Positions 1-7,245 of a DNA stretch of 64,000 bases are shown here, in pieces. The translations under genes were made by a program, and so were the position numbers. The DNA is from Pseudomonas nitroreducens (GTDB taxonomy: Bacteria > Pseudomonadota > Gammaproteobacteria > Pseudomonadales > Pseudomonadaceae), in assembly GCF_014204515.1 (NCBI RefSeq), contig NZ_JACHLI010000008.1, positions 124,001 through 188,000 on the forward strand, given 5' to 3'. A model generated the notes under the pieces. It saw only the letters and a list, made by a program, of their open reading frames with translations, did no database searches and was not told the origin of the DNA. Each line of letters starts with the position of its first letter. The first letter of the stretch is position 1.

Positions 1-132
1 AACCAGCCCGCGCGCCTGCTCAGCGAACAGCAGACCTGGTACGTGGCTGGCGCCGGTACCGCGCTGCTGGCCTTCCTGCTCGGCATGCTGGGCCGCGGCC
101 GGCGACGTTCGCGGCGCGAATGGATCAACTGA
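1..132 (+). CDS. C-terminal end of a YgiM-like (TIGR04211) SH3 domain protein, partial
   Basis: An open frame enters from the left edge and ends with TGA at 130-132, giving 43 residues. It holds one membrane segment (about residues 14-31, WYVAGAGTALLAFLLGML) followed by a strongly basic tail ending in REWIN. E. coli YgiM and the TIGR04211 family end in the same way, with a single C-terminal membrane anchor, a basic patch and a terminal RWMN-like sequence. The SH3 part would lie outside the window. The next gene (cpxR) begins 13 bp after this stop, so the two could share a transcript. The family assignment comes only from this tail and gene context, so it is moderate. Confidence 0.6.
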   Translation, partial: NQPARLLSEQQTWYVAGAGTALLAFLLGMLGRGRRRSRREWIN

Positions 133-145
133 AAGAAGCGTCTTC

Positions 146-823
146 ATGAGTGAACTGCTGCTGATCGACGACGATGTCGAACTCTGCGAACTGCTGAGCA
201 CCTGGCTGGCCCAGGAAGGCTTCAGCATCCGCGCCGCCCACGATGGCGCCCAGGCCCGCGCCGCCCTGGCCAGCCGTGCGCCGGACGCGGTGGTGCTCGA
301 TGTCATGCTGCCCGACGGCAGCGGCCTGGAACTGCTCAAGGCCCTGCGCAGCAACCACCCGGACCTGCCGGTGCTGATGCTCTCCGCCCGCGGAGAGCCG
401 CTGGACCGCATCCTTGGCCTGGAACTGGGCGCCGACGACTACCTGGCCAAGCCCTGCGATCCCCGCGAGCTGACCGCCCGCCTGCGCGCCGTGCTGCGCC
501 GCAGCCACCCGGCGCAGCCGGCGGCGCAGCTGGAGCTGGGCGACCTGGCGCTGAACCTGTCGCGTGGCGTGGTCAGCGTCGGCGCCGAAGAGATCAGCCT
601 GACCCTGTCCGAGAGCCGCATCCTCGAGGCGCTGCTGCGCCAACCGGGCGAACCGCTGGACAAGCAGGCCCTGGCGCAGCTGGCGCTGGGCCGCAAGCTG
701 ACCCTCTACGACCGCAGCCTGGACATGCACGTCAGCAACCTGCGCAAGAAGCTCGGCGGCCACCCCGACGGCCGCCCGCGCATCCTCGCCCTGCGCGGAC
801 GGGGCTATTTCTACGCGCCCTGA
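146..823 (+). CDS. cpxR: CpxR-like OmpR-family response regulator
   Basis: This 225-residue protein is a two-domain response regulator. The receiver domain (about 1-112) has the acidic pocket D8-D9-D10, the phospho-acceptor D52 (VVLDVMLPDGSG), S80 and K102. The C-terminal part (about 125-225) is an OmpR/PhoB winged helix ending with the typical VSNLRKKLGG and ILALRGRGYFY. It would bind DNA when phosphorylated by the sensor kinase encoded at 1534-2871. The intervening small gene encodes a CpxP/Spy-type protein, which identifies the set as a Cpx envelope-stress system. A GTAAA-type direct repeat lies just downstream, before cpxP, as expected for an autoregulated Cpx locus. The identity of the system rests on this context. 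Confidence 0.9.
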   Translation: MSELLLIDDDVELCELLSTWLAQEGFSIRAAHDGAQARAALASRAPDAVVLDVMLPDGSGLELLKALRSNHPDLPVLMLSARGEPLDRILGLELGADDYLAKPCDPRELTARLRAVLRRSHPAQPAAQLELGDLALNLSRGVVSVGAEEISLTLSESRILEALLRQPGEPLDKQALAQLALGRKLTLYDRSLDMHVSNLRKKLGGHPDGRPRILALRGRGYFYAP

Positions 824-885
824 GGCAGGCGGCGGGCCGCTCTGGCACGGGCTTCGTAAAGTTTCCAGCAGGGCTTCACGTAATC

Positions 886-901
886 TTTACCGAAGCTTTA
901 C
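886..901 (-). promoter_or_regulatory. Putative CpxR box upstream of cpxP-cpxA
   Basis: The plus strand reads TTTAC-CGAAGC-TTTAC, which on the minus strand is GTAAA-N6-GTAAA, matching the CpxR recognition pattern of two GTAAA direct repeats spaced by a few bases. It lies about 80 bp before the cpxP start codon and 63 bp after the cpxR stop. A further single GTAAA occurs at 856-860. I infer that phospho-CpxR activates cpxP and cpxA from here. Confidence 0.6.
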
Positions 902-981
902 GTGGCCCTGACCGCCCTTGACCTTGCCATCCCTAGACTGGGCTCATCCGGTAACGACCGGTCCCTGAAAGGAGAAACACC

Positions 982-1443
982 ATGCGCAAGACCCTGACCG
1001 CCCTGCTGATCGCTGCCGCCCTGCCGACCGTCGCGCTGGCGGCCACTCCGGCGCCGACCGACGCTCCGCCGCCCGCCCCGTTCATGAAAGACCATGGCCC
1101 GGGCATGCATGGCCCGCGTGGCGAACACGGCGGCCCGTTCCGCGATCTGAACCTGACCCAGGACCAGCGCCAGCAAGTCGGCAAGCTGATGGGCGACTCG
1201 ATGAAGGATCGCCGCGCGATCACCGAGAAGTACTGGAACAAGCTGCCCGAGTCCGACCGCAAGGCCATGCAGGAAGAACTCAAGGCCAACCGCGAGAAGT
1301 CCGAGGCCAGCATCCGCGGCATCCTCACTCCGGAACAGCAGAAGAAGTTCGACGAGCTGAAGAAGCAGCGTGAACAGCGCAAGGCCGAGTGGGCGGAATT
1401 CCAGACCTGGAAGGCCCAGAAAGACGGCACCAAGACCAACTGA
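982..1443 (+). CDS. CpxP/Spy-family periplasmic stress protein
   Basis: The product is 153 residues with a clear signal peptide (1-20, cleavage after ALA). The mature part is mostly helical and charged, with two LTxxQ motifs, LTQDQ (58-62) and LTPEQ (115-119), the hallmark of the CpxP/Spy family. In that family a curved helical dimer senses or chaperones misfolded periplasmic protein and, for CpxP, inhibits the sensor kinase. A His/Gly/Met-rich stretch follows the signal sequence (about 35-52), which might bind metal; this is inference. The start has a good GGAGA ribosome site 7 bases upstream. The gene sits between the regulator and the kinase, unlike E. coli, where cpxP is divergent. Confidence 0.85.
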   Translation: MRKTLTALLIAAALPTVALAATPAPTDAPPPAPFMKDHGPGMHGPRGEHGGPFRDLNLTQDQRQQVGKLMGDSMKDRRAITEKYWNKLPESDRKAMQEELKANREKSEASIRGILTPEQQKKFDELKKQREQRKAEWAEFQTWKAQKDGTKTN

Positions 1444-1462
1444 TCGCTCCAGCAAGTGCAGG

Positions 1463-1480
1463 CGCCGGGTTATCCCGGCG
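1463..1480 (+). other. GC-rich hairpin between cpxP and the sensor kinase gene
   Basis: A perfect 7-bp stem (CGCCGGG / CCCGGCG) with a TTAT loop sits 20 bp after the cpxP stop. There is no T-run, so it is unlikely to be a full intrinsic terminator. It could protect the cpxP mRNA 3' end or reduce read-through so that CpxP is made in excess over the kinase. The function is inferred. Confidence 0.4.
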
Positions 1481-1533
1481 TCTTGCCGTTGGGCCCTGAC
1501 AACGGATAGACCATGCGGCTGAACAGGAAGACC

Positions 1534-2871
1534 ATGCGCTCACTCTTCTGGCGGATCCTCGCCGCCTTCTGGCTCGCCCTGCTGCTGGTGGCCGGACTGT
1601 CGATCCTGCTGGGCCGCGCCCTGAACCAGGACACCTGGGTGATCGCCCGTTATCCCGGCCTGCATGACATCGCCAAGCAATGGACCCTGCTCTACGAGAC
1701 CCAGGGCCCGGCCGCCGCGCAACAGCTGCTGGAAAGCCGCCGGCAGCAATACGAACTCTCGGTACAGGTGCTCGACGAGACCGGCCAGCGCCTGGTCAAC
1801 GGCACCTACCTGCCGCGCCCACCGCGTCCGCGCGACAACAATTTCGACCGCCAGGACCTGCCCCGCTTCCCCTGGCGCCAGCTGAGCCAGGAATACACCA
1901 GCAGCCGCACCGACCAGACCTACCTGTTCATCTACCGTATTCCGCACCCGACGCTGCAGGCCTGGCACCGCAGCAGCCTGCTCTGGCCGCTCAGCGCGCT
2001 GGGCATCGCCCTGGTGGTGCTGACCGTGTTCAGCCTGCTGCTGACGCTGTCCATCACCCGCCCGCTGAACCGCCTGCGCCGCGCCGTGCACGACCTCGGC
2101 CAGACCAGTTATCAACAGGACAGCCTCGCCCGCCTCGCCCGCCGCGGCGACGAACTGGGCGTGCTGGCCCGCGACTTCAACCGCATGGGCGCGCGCCTGC
2201 AAGGATTGATCGGCAGCCAGCGCCAATTGCTGCGCGACGTTTCCCACGAGCTGCGCTCACCGCTGGCCCGGCTGAAAATTGCCCTGGCCCTGGCCGAACG
2301 CGCCAGCCCCGAGCAGCGCGCCGCCATGTGGCCGCGCCTGGAGCAGGAATGCGACCGCCTGGAAGCACTGATCAGCGAAATCCTCGCCCTCGCCCGCCTC
2401 GATGCCGACCCCGGCCCGACCAGCCGCATCGACCTGCTGCCGCTGTTCGAACGCCTGCGCAACGACGCGCACCTGCTGCACCCGGAACAGAACATCCAGC
2501 TCGACGTCGCGCCGCAGCTGGCCGTCGACGGCTGGCCCGACATGCTCGAACGCGCCCTCGACAACCTGCTGCGCAACGCCTCGCGCTTCAACCCGGCCGA
2601 ACAGCCGCTGGAAGTCCAGGCTCGTATCCACGACGAACGCCTGCACATCAGTATCCGTGACCACGGCCCCGGCATCGGCGAGGAACACCTGGCGCAACTG
2701 GGCGAACCCTTCTTCCGCGCGCCCAACCAGAACAGCCCCGGCCATGGCCTGGGCCTGGCCATCGCCCGCCGCGCCATCGAGCGTCATCACGGACGGCTGC
2801 GCCTGAGCAACCATCCCGACGGCGGTTTCCTGGCCAGCATCGACCTGCCGCTGCGCCGCCAGCCCGCCTGA
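1534..2871 (+). CDS. CpxA-like sensor histidine kinase
   Basis: A 445-residue membrane histidine kinase. An N-terminal membrane helix (about 4-26) and a second one (about 148-173) flank a periplasmic sensor region. They are followed by a HAMP linker (SITRPLNRLRRAV), a HisKA dimerisation domain with phospho-acceptor His in DVSHELRSPLARLK (about residue 238), and an ATPase domain with N box LDNLLRNASRF, G1 box DHGPGIG and G2 box GHGLGLAIA. It should phosphorylate the CpxR-like regulator encoded upstream. An in-frame ATG at 1513 would add seven residues. The ATG at 1534 is preferred because AGGA lies five bases before it and the protein then begins MRSLFWRI, like other CpxA proteins. Confidence 0.85.
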   Translation: MRSLFWRILAAFWLALLLVAGLSILLGRALNQDTWVIARYPGLHDIAKQWTLLYETQGPAAAQQLLESRRQQYELSVQVLDETGQRLVNGTYLPRPPRPRDNNFDRQDLPRFPWRQLSQEYTSSRTDQTYLFIYRIPHPTLQAWHRSSLLWPLSALGIALVVLTVFSLLLTLSITRPLNRLRRAVHDLGQTSYQQDSLARLARRGDELGVLARDFNRMGARLQGLIGSQRQLLRDVSHELRSPLARLKIALALAERASPEQRAAMWPRLEQECDRLEALISEILALARLDADPGPTSRIDLLPLFERLRNDAHLLHPEQNIQLDVAPQLAVDGWPDMLERALDNLLRNASRFNPAEQPLEVQARIHDERLHISIRDHGPGIGEEHLAQLGEPFFRAPNQNSPGHGLGLAIARRAIERHHGRLRLSNHPDGGFLASIDLPLRRQPA

Positions 2872-2897
2872 ACCGCGCGTACCTTCGGAGAGCCACC

Positions 2898-3392
2898 ATG
2901 AGCCTTCCCGCCTTCGCTACCCCGATCCCCGCCCTGCAACGGCCGCTGCCGCCAGCCGCCCTGCTGCGCAGCGAACCCCGTGACGATCCGCAGTACCTGG
3001 TGCTGGCGGTGGAACTGGCGCGCCTTGCCGCGCAGTGGCGCAAGCGCTGGCCCGGCCTGCGCCTGAGCCTGCCGCAGAGCGGCACCTGGCCGCTGGAAAG
3101 CTGGCCGGATGCGCTGGGCGATGCACTGGATGCTGTGCTGGAAGCGGCGCTGAAGCGCCAACCGTACGCGGTACTGGAACTGTCGCTCGGTTCAGCGCAC
3201 GGTGAGTTGCGCCTGGACCTGCAGGGCCATGACCCGCGAGCGCGGGCCTGGCTGCCGGCAGCCCTGCCGCCGGCGCGAAGACTGGTTGCCTGGCAGGGCG
3301 GCCAGCTGATCTGGCATGCCCCGCGGCTGAACCATCATGGCGGCGCCTGGAAAGTGCGCCTGGAACTGCCGCTCAGCCCCGCCAGGCGCTGA
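2898..3392 (+). CDS. Conserved Pseudomonas protein of unknown function
   Basis: The product is 164 residues, with no signal peptide or membrane segment and no motif I recognise. It is rich in Leu, Pro and Arg. The start has a GGAG ribosome site 8 bases upstream, and the gene follows the sensor kinase gene after 26 bp in the same direction, so it is probably the last gene of the Cpx operon. The C-terminal half (about 85-164) has a pattern of short strands, with VLELSLGSAHGELRLDL and WKVRLELPL. That vaguely resembles a GHKL ATPase-like C-terminal segment without its nucleotide motifs; this is speculative. The 3' end overlaps the convergent nitroreductase gene by 20 bases. Confidence 0.65.
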   Translation: MSLPAFATPIPALQRPLPPAALLRSEPRDDPQYLVLAVELARLAAQWRKRWPGLRLSLPQSGTWPLESWPDALGDALDAVLEAALKRQPYAVLELSLGSAHGELRLDLQGHDPRARAWLPAALPPARRLVAWQGGQLIWHAPRLNHHGGAWKVRLELPLSPARR

Positions 3393-3933
3393 CGAACTCG
3401 GCCGGCTCCAGCGGCGCCGGGCGGCGCAGCTCGCCGACCGGCGTGCCGAGGTAGATGAAACCGACGATGCGCTCGTTCGCGGCAAGGCCCAGGCCTTCGC
3501 GCACCAGCGGATCGAACGCCATGGCGCCGGTGCGCCACATCGCTCCCAACCCTTCTACGTAAGCCGCCTGGACGATGCCGTGGGCGGCGCAACCGGCGGC
3601 CAGCCACTGCTCGATCTCAGGCACCTTGGGGTGCTCCTGCAGGCGCGCCACGGCCACCACCAGCAGCGGCGCACGCAGCGGCATGGCGCGGGCCTTGTCC
3701 AGCGCCTCGGGCTTGCCGTCCGGCTCGTTGGCCGCCACGGCGCGGGCGAACAACTCACCCAGCTCCTTGCGCGCTTCGCCTGCCACGGTAATGAAACGCC
3801 AGGGGCGCAGTTGGCCATGATCCGGCGCACGCAGCGCCGAGCGGAACAGGCGGTCCAGTTGCTCGGCGGACGGTGCCGGCTCGCTCAGACGGGCGTGGGA
3901 CACACGGTTGAGCAACGCGTCGAGAGCCTCCAT
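3373..3933 (-). CDS. YdjA-type nitroreductase family protein
   Basis: This 186-residue protein belongs to the small FMN-dependent nitroreductase family. It begins MEALDALLNRVSHARLSEPAP, close to the E. coli YdjA start. Other family features are RAPDHGQLRPWRFI (FMN contact region, about 38-52), QWLAAGCAAHGIVQAAYVEGLGAMWRTG (about 108-135) and the C-terminal GFIYLGTPV. The family reduces nitro compounds or quinones with NAD(P)H. The start was chosen at 3933 because GGAGG lies 5 bases upstream on the minus strand; the longer frame to 3966 has no such site. It is divergent from trkH and convergent with the gene at 2898-3392. Confidence 0.85.
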   Translation of the reverse strand: MEALDALLNRVSHARLSEPAPSAEQLDRLFRSALRAPDHGQLRPWRFITVAGEARKELGELFARAVAANEPDGKPEALDKARAMPLRAPLLVVAVARLQEHPKVPEIEQWLAAGCAAHGIVQAAYVEGLGAMWRTGAMAFDPLVREGLGLAANERIVGFIYLGTPVGELRRPAPLEPAEFVSAWRG

Positions 3934-4112
3934 GGGCTGCCTCCAGTCAATCTCGAAAGCCGCCATTGTAGACGCAAAGGGTTCGCATTTGCCCGGGAAA
4001 CACAGTGCTCTCCCTCGCTGCCCTTCTTGTAAAGGGGAACGGCGTCACGCGGTTTACTCTCGGCAGGCGGCAGGTAAAATGGCCGATTCCCAGTAGATTC
4101 AGACCTCAGCGC

Positions 4113-5567
4113 ATGGCCCTGCCGACACTACGCACCCTCGGATTCATCATCGGCATCTTCGTGATCACGCTGGCGGTCGCCATGCTGGTGCCCATGGCCA
4201 CGCTGCTCTACTACGGCCGTGCCAACGAACTGCACCCGTTCATCTGGTCGGCGATCATCACCTTCACCTGCGGGCTGGGCATGGTCATTCCCGGCCGCCC
4301 GGAGCACGTGCACCTGCGCCCGCGGGACATGTACATGCTCACCGTGTCGAGCTGGGTGATCGTCTGCTTCTTCTCTTCCCTGCCCTTCATGTTCGCCCGG
4401 CACATCAGCTTCACCGATGCGATCTTCGAGAGCATGTCAGGCATCACCGCCACCGGCTCGACCATCCTCAGCGGGCTGGACAAGATGTCCCCGGGCATCC
4501 TCATCTGGCGCTCGCTGCTGCACTGGCTGGGTGGCATCGGCTTCATCGCCATGGCGGTGGCGATCCTGCCGATGCTGCGCATCGGCGGCATGCGCCTGTT
4601 CCAGACCGAATCCTCGGACCGTTCCGACAAGGTCATGCCGCGCTCACACATGGTGGCCAAGTACATAGTCGGGGTGTACGTCAGCATCACCATCCTCGGC
4701 ACCCTGGCCTTCTGGTGGGCCGGCATGGGCCTGTTCGACTCGCTCAACCACGCCATGTCGGCGATCTCCACCGGCGGCTTCTCCACCTCCGACCAGTCCC
4801 TGGCCAAGTGGCACCAGCCGGCCGTGCACTGGGTCGCGGTGGTGGTGATGATCCTGGGCAGCATCCCCTTCGTGCTCTACGTCTCGACCCTGCGCGGCAA
4901 CCGCAGGGCGCTGCTGCGCGACCATCAGGTGCACGGCTTCCTCGGCCTGCTGCTGTTCACCTGGCTGGTGATGGGCACCTGGTACTCGGTGACCTCCAGC
5001 CTGCCCTGGCTGGACGCCTTCCGCATCGTCGCGGTGAACGTCACCTCGGTGGTCACCACCACCGGCTTCGCCCTGGGCGACTACAGCCTGTGGGGGCACT
5101 TCTCGATCATGCTGTTCTTCTACCTGGGCTTCATCGGCGGCTGCTCCGGCTCCACCGCCGGCGGCATCAAGATCTTCCGCTTCCAGGTGGCCTACACCCT
5201 GCTGCGCGCCAGCCTGTACCAGCTGATCCACCCGCGCGCGGTGATCCGCCAGAGCTACAACGGCCACCGGCTGGACGAGGAGATCGTGCGCTCGATCCTG
5301 ACCTTCTCGTTCTTCTTCGGCGCCACCGTCGGCGGCCTGGCCCTGGGCCTGTCGTTCCTCGGCCTGGACTGGATGACCTCACTCACCGGCGCGGCCAGCA
5401 CCGTGGCCGGCGTCGGCCCAGGCATGGGACCGATCATCGGCCCCTCGGGCAACTTCGCCTCGCTGCCGGACGCCGCCAAGTGGCTGCTGTGCGGCGGCAT
5501 GCTGCTGGGCCGCCTGGAGATCATCACCGTGCTGGTGCTGTTCACCCCGGCTTTCTGGCGGCACTGA
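4113..5567 (+). CDS. trkH: TrkH potassium uptake channel subunit
   Basis: The product is 484 residues, the usual TrkH length, with about ten hydrophobic segments arranged as four M1-P-M2 repeats. Selectivity-filter-like segments are visible as SGITATGSTILS, STGGFSTSD, TTTGFALGDY and AGVGPGMGPI. TrkH forms the K+-translocating dimer that works with the cytosolic NAD/ATP-binding TrkA ring; trkA is not in this window. The start at 4113 gives a family-typical N terminus (MALPTLRTLGFIIGIF). An in-frame ATG at 4005 would add 36 residues without family support. The gene stands alone, divergent from the nitroreductase gene. Confidence 0.93.
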   Translation: MALPTLRTLGFIIGIFVITLAVAMLVPMATLLYYGRANELHPFIWSAIITFTCGLGMVIPGRPEHVHLRPRDMYMLTVSSWVIVCFFSSLPFMFARHISFTDAIFESMSGITATGSTILSGLDKMSPGILIWRSLLHWLGGIGFIAMAVAILPMLRIGGMRLFQTESSDRSDKVMPRSHMVAKYIVGVYVSITILGTLAFWWAGMGLFDSLNHAMSAISTGGFSTSDQSLAKWHQPAVHWVAVVVMILGSIPFVLYVSTLRGNRRALLRDHQVHGFLGLLLFTWLVMGTWYSVTSSLPWLDAFRIVAVNVTSVVTTTGFALGDYSLWGHFSIMLFFYLGFIGGCSGSTAGGIKIFRFQVAYTLLRASLYQLIHPRAVIRQSYNGHRLDEEIVRSILTFSFFFGATVGGLALGLSFLGLDWMTSLTGAASTVAGVGPGMGPIIGPSGNFASLPDAAKWLLCGGMLLGRLEIITVLVLFTPAFWRH

Positions 5568-5626
5568 TCGTCCCACGGCCAAGCGACGTATGAGTCACTG
5601 GCCGGCTCGAGGCTCGAGACAATCCA

Positions 5627-5729
5627 TCGCGGACAAAGTCCGCTCCTACGCACGGCAATTGGTGCCGAGCTTACTCCTGCAAAAACCTCGCGGCAGCCGG
5701 CTGGTGTAGGAGCGGACTCCGTCCGCGAT
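5627..5729. repeat. REPIN, GTAGGAGCGGACTCC family
   Basis: Two inverted copies of a 23-base REP (beginning GTAGGAGCGGACTCCGTCC) lie at 5627-5649 (reverse) and 5706-5728 (forward), separated by about 56 bases, between the convergent trkH and AraC-family genes. The same element recurs at 31730, 35093 and 38558. Confidence 0.85.
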
Positions 5730-5754
5730 CGGCATCCGGCGAGCAGCGGATGAA

Positions 5755-6753
5755 TCACAATTCTTCGCGGTACTCGCCGGGCGTCTTGCCGAACCAGCGG
5801 CGGAACGCGCGGAAGAAGTTGCTCGGCTCGGAGAACCCCAGCAGGTAGGCGATTTCCAGCAGCGTCATGCGCGGCGTGGCGAGGTACTGCTGGGCCAGCT
5901 CGCGGCGGGTGTCGTCGAGCAGTTGCTGGTAGCTGGTGCCCTCCTCCTGCAGGCGCCGCTGCAGGGTGCGCTCGGACAGGTTGAGCGCCTGCGCCACGCT
6001 TTCGCGCTTGGGCTCGCCCTGGGGCAGCAGGCGGCACAGCACCTGGCGGGTCTGGTGGCTGAAGCGGCTGCTGACGAAGCGCGCCAGGTATTCCCCGGCG
6101 AAGCGGTCGTGCAGGCGCGCCAGTTCCTCGTTGGCGGTGGGCAGCGGCGCGGCCATGTCCTCGTGGGAAAACAGCATCGCGCAGTCGGCGTGGCCGAAGC
6201 TCAGCGGCGCCTGGAACAGCTCGCGGTAAGGCTCCACGTCCTGTGGCGGGTCGCCGGCCAGGCGCACTTCCAGCGGCCGGATGGCCCGTCCGGTGATCCA
6301 GCGCAGCATGGCGATCAGGCTGGCGATCGAGCACTCGGCACTCTGCCGCGGCACCGGCAGGCGGTCGCCATGCACCACGATGCGGAACAGGCAGCCTTCG
6401 GGCAGGCGGCGGAAGCTCAGGTCGGCGCCCTCGGCGATGATCCGCTGGTAGCGCTCCAGGCGCTCGAAGCCCTCGCCCAGGTTGCGGCTGGACATCAGCG
6501 CATAACCCACCACAGGGAACGCCGGGGTGTGCACGCGGGCGATGTTCAGGCCGATCGCCGGGTTGCCGGACAGCTCCACGGCGCGGCTCCACAGGCGGCT
6601 GAGCGAATCCTGGGGGAAGCGCGCGTCGGGGTCATCGAGGGCGGCGAAATCCAGTCCCAGTTCGCTGAACAGCCGGCGGCCATCGAGGCCTTCCAGCTCC
6701 AGCGACTGGACGATTCCACGCACCCAGCTCGACAGGGTTGTACGCTCAGGCAT
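5755..6753 (-). CDS. AraC-family transcriptional regulator
   Basis: The protein has 332 residues. The N-terminal about 200 residues look like the arabinose-binding-like domain PF12625 (FSELGLDFAALDDPDARFPQ, GLNIARVHTPAFP, GYALMSS), which is common in Pseudomonas OruR/ArgR-type regulators. The C-terminal about 100 residues form the double helix-turn-helix with LNLSERTLQRRLQEEG and IAYLLGFSEPSNFFRAFRRWFGKTPGEYR. It is a DNA-binding activator or repressor with an unknown ligand. It is divergent from the DUF962 gene at 6900 with a 146-bp gap, but no functional link is evident. It is transcribed toward trkH. Confidence 0.88.
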   Translation of the reverse strand: MPERTTLSSWVRGIVQSLELEGLDGRRLFSELGLDFAALDDPDARFPQDSLSRLWSRAVELSGNPAIGLNIARVHTPAFPVVGYALMSSRNLGEGFERLERYQRIIAEGADLSFRRLPEGCLFRIVVHGDRLPVPRQSAECSIASLIAMLRWITGRAIRPLEVRLAGDPPQDVEPYRELFQAPLSFGHADCAMLFSHEDMAAPLPTANEELARLHDRFAGEYLARFVSSRFSHQTRQVLCRLLPQGEPKRESVAQALNLSERTLQRRLQEEGTSYQQLLDDTRRELAQQYLATPRMTLLEIAYLLGFSEPSNFFRAFRRWFGKTPGEYREEL

Positions 6754-6899
6754 GCATATTCTTCTGGTTATGGTGGCGATCCGCGCCGACCGCTTCGACG
6801 CGGGCGGCGCAGGGGGATACTAAACTGGTCCCCCATGACATCCGCAAGTCCGAGGGCGCCAGCCTACACTGGCGCCATCACAACAACAGGAGGTGCGCC

Positions 6900-7217
6900 A
6901 TGAGCACCCAGACCGCCGATCGATTCCAGAGCTTCGCCGAGTTCTACCCGTATTACCTGCAGGAACACAGCAACGCCGTGTGTCGCCGCCTGCACTACGT
7001 GGGCAGCCTGCTGGTGCTGTCGATCCTCGCCTACGCCATTTTCAGCGGCCACCTGCTGTGGCTGCTGGCCATTCCGCTGGCCGGCTACGGCTTCGCCTGG
7101 GTCGGCCACTTCGTGTTCGAGAAGAACCGCCCCGCCACCTTCAAGTACCCGCTGTGGTCGCTGATGGGCGACTGGGTGATGCTCAAGGATGCCTTCACCG
7201 GGCGCATTCGTTTCTGA
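6900..7217 (+). CDS. DUF962/Mpo1-like small membrane protein
   Basis: This 105-residue protein has the DUF962 pattern. It has an N-terminal FAEFYPYYLQEHSNAVCRRLHYVG with the conserved histidines (H19, H29), two membrane segments (about 33-49 and 52-66), and the C-terminal GHFVFEKNRPATFKYPLWSLMGDW. The yeast relative Mpo1 is an Fe2+-dependent dioxygenase of fatty-acid alpha-oxidation, with histidines as ligands; activity in bacteria is not established here. The start at 6900 has an AGGAGG site 6 bases upstream. An in-frame upstream extension to 6738 is not supported. Confidence 0.85.
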   Translation: MSTQTADRFQSFAEFYPYYLQEHSNAVCRRLHYVGSLLVLSILAYAIFSGHLLWLLAIPLAGYGFAWVGHFVFEKNRPATFKYPLWSLMGDWVMLKDAFTGRIRF

Positions 7218-7245
7218 CGTAGGGCGCTTCTGACGTAGCGTCCTG

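Noticed and set aside
4030..4112. Possible sigma70 promoter for trkH with TAAAAT as -10
   Set aside because: The -10 at 4075-4080 is fair, but no acceptable -35 lies at the right distance, so it is not listed.
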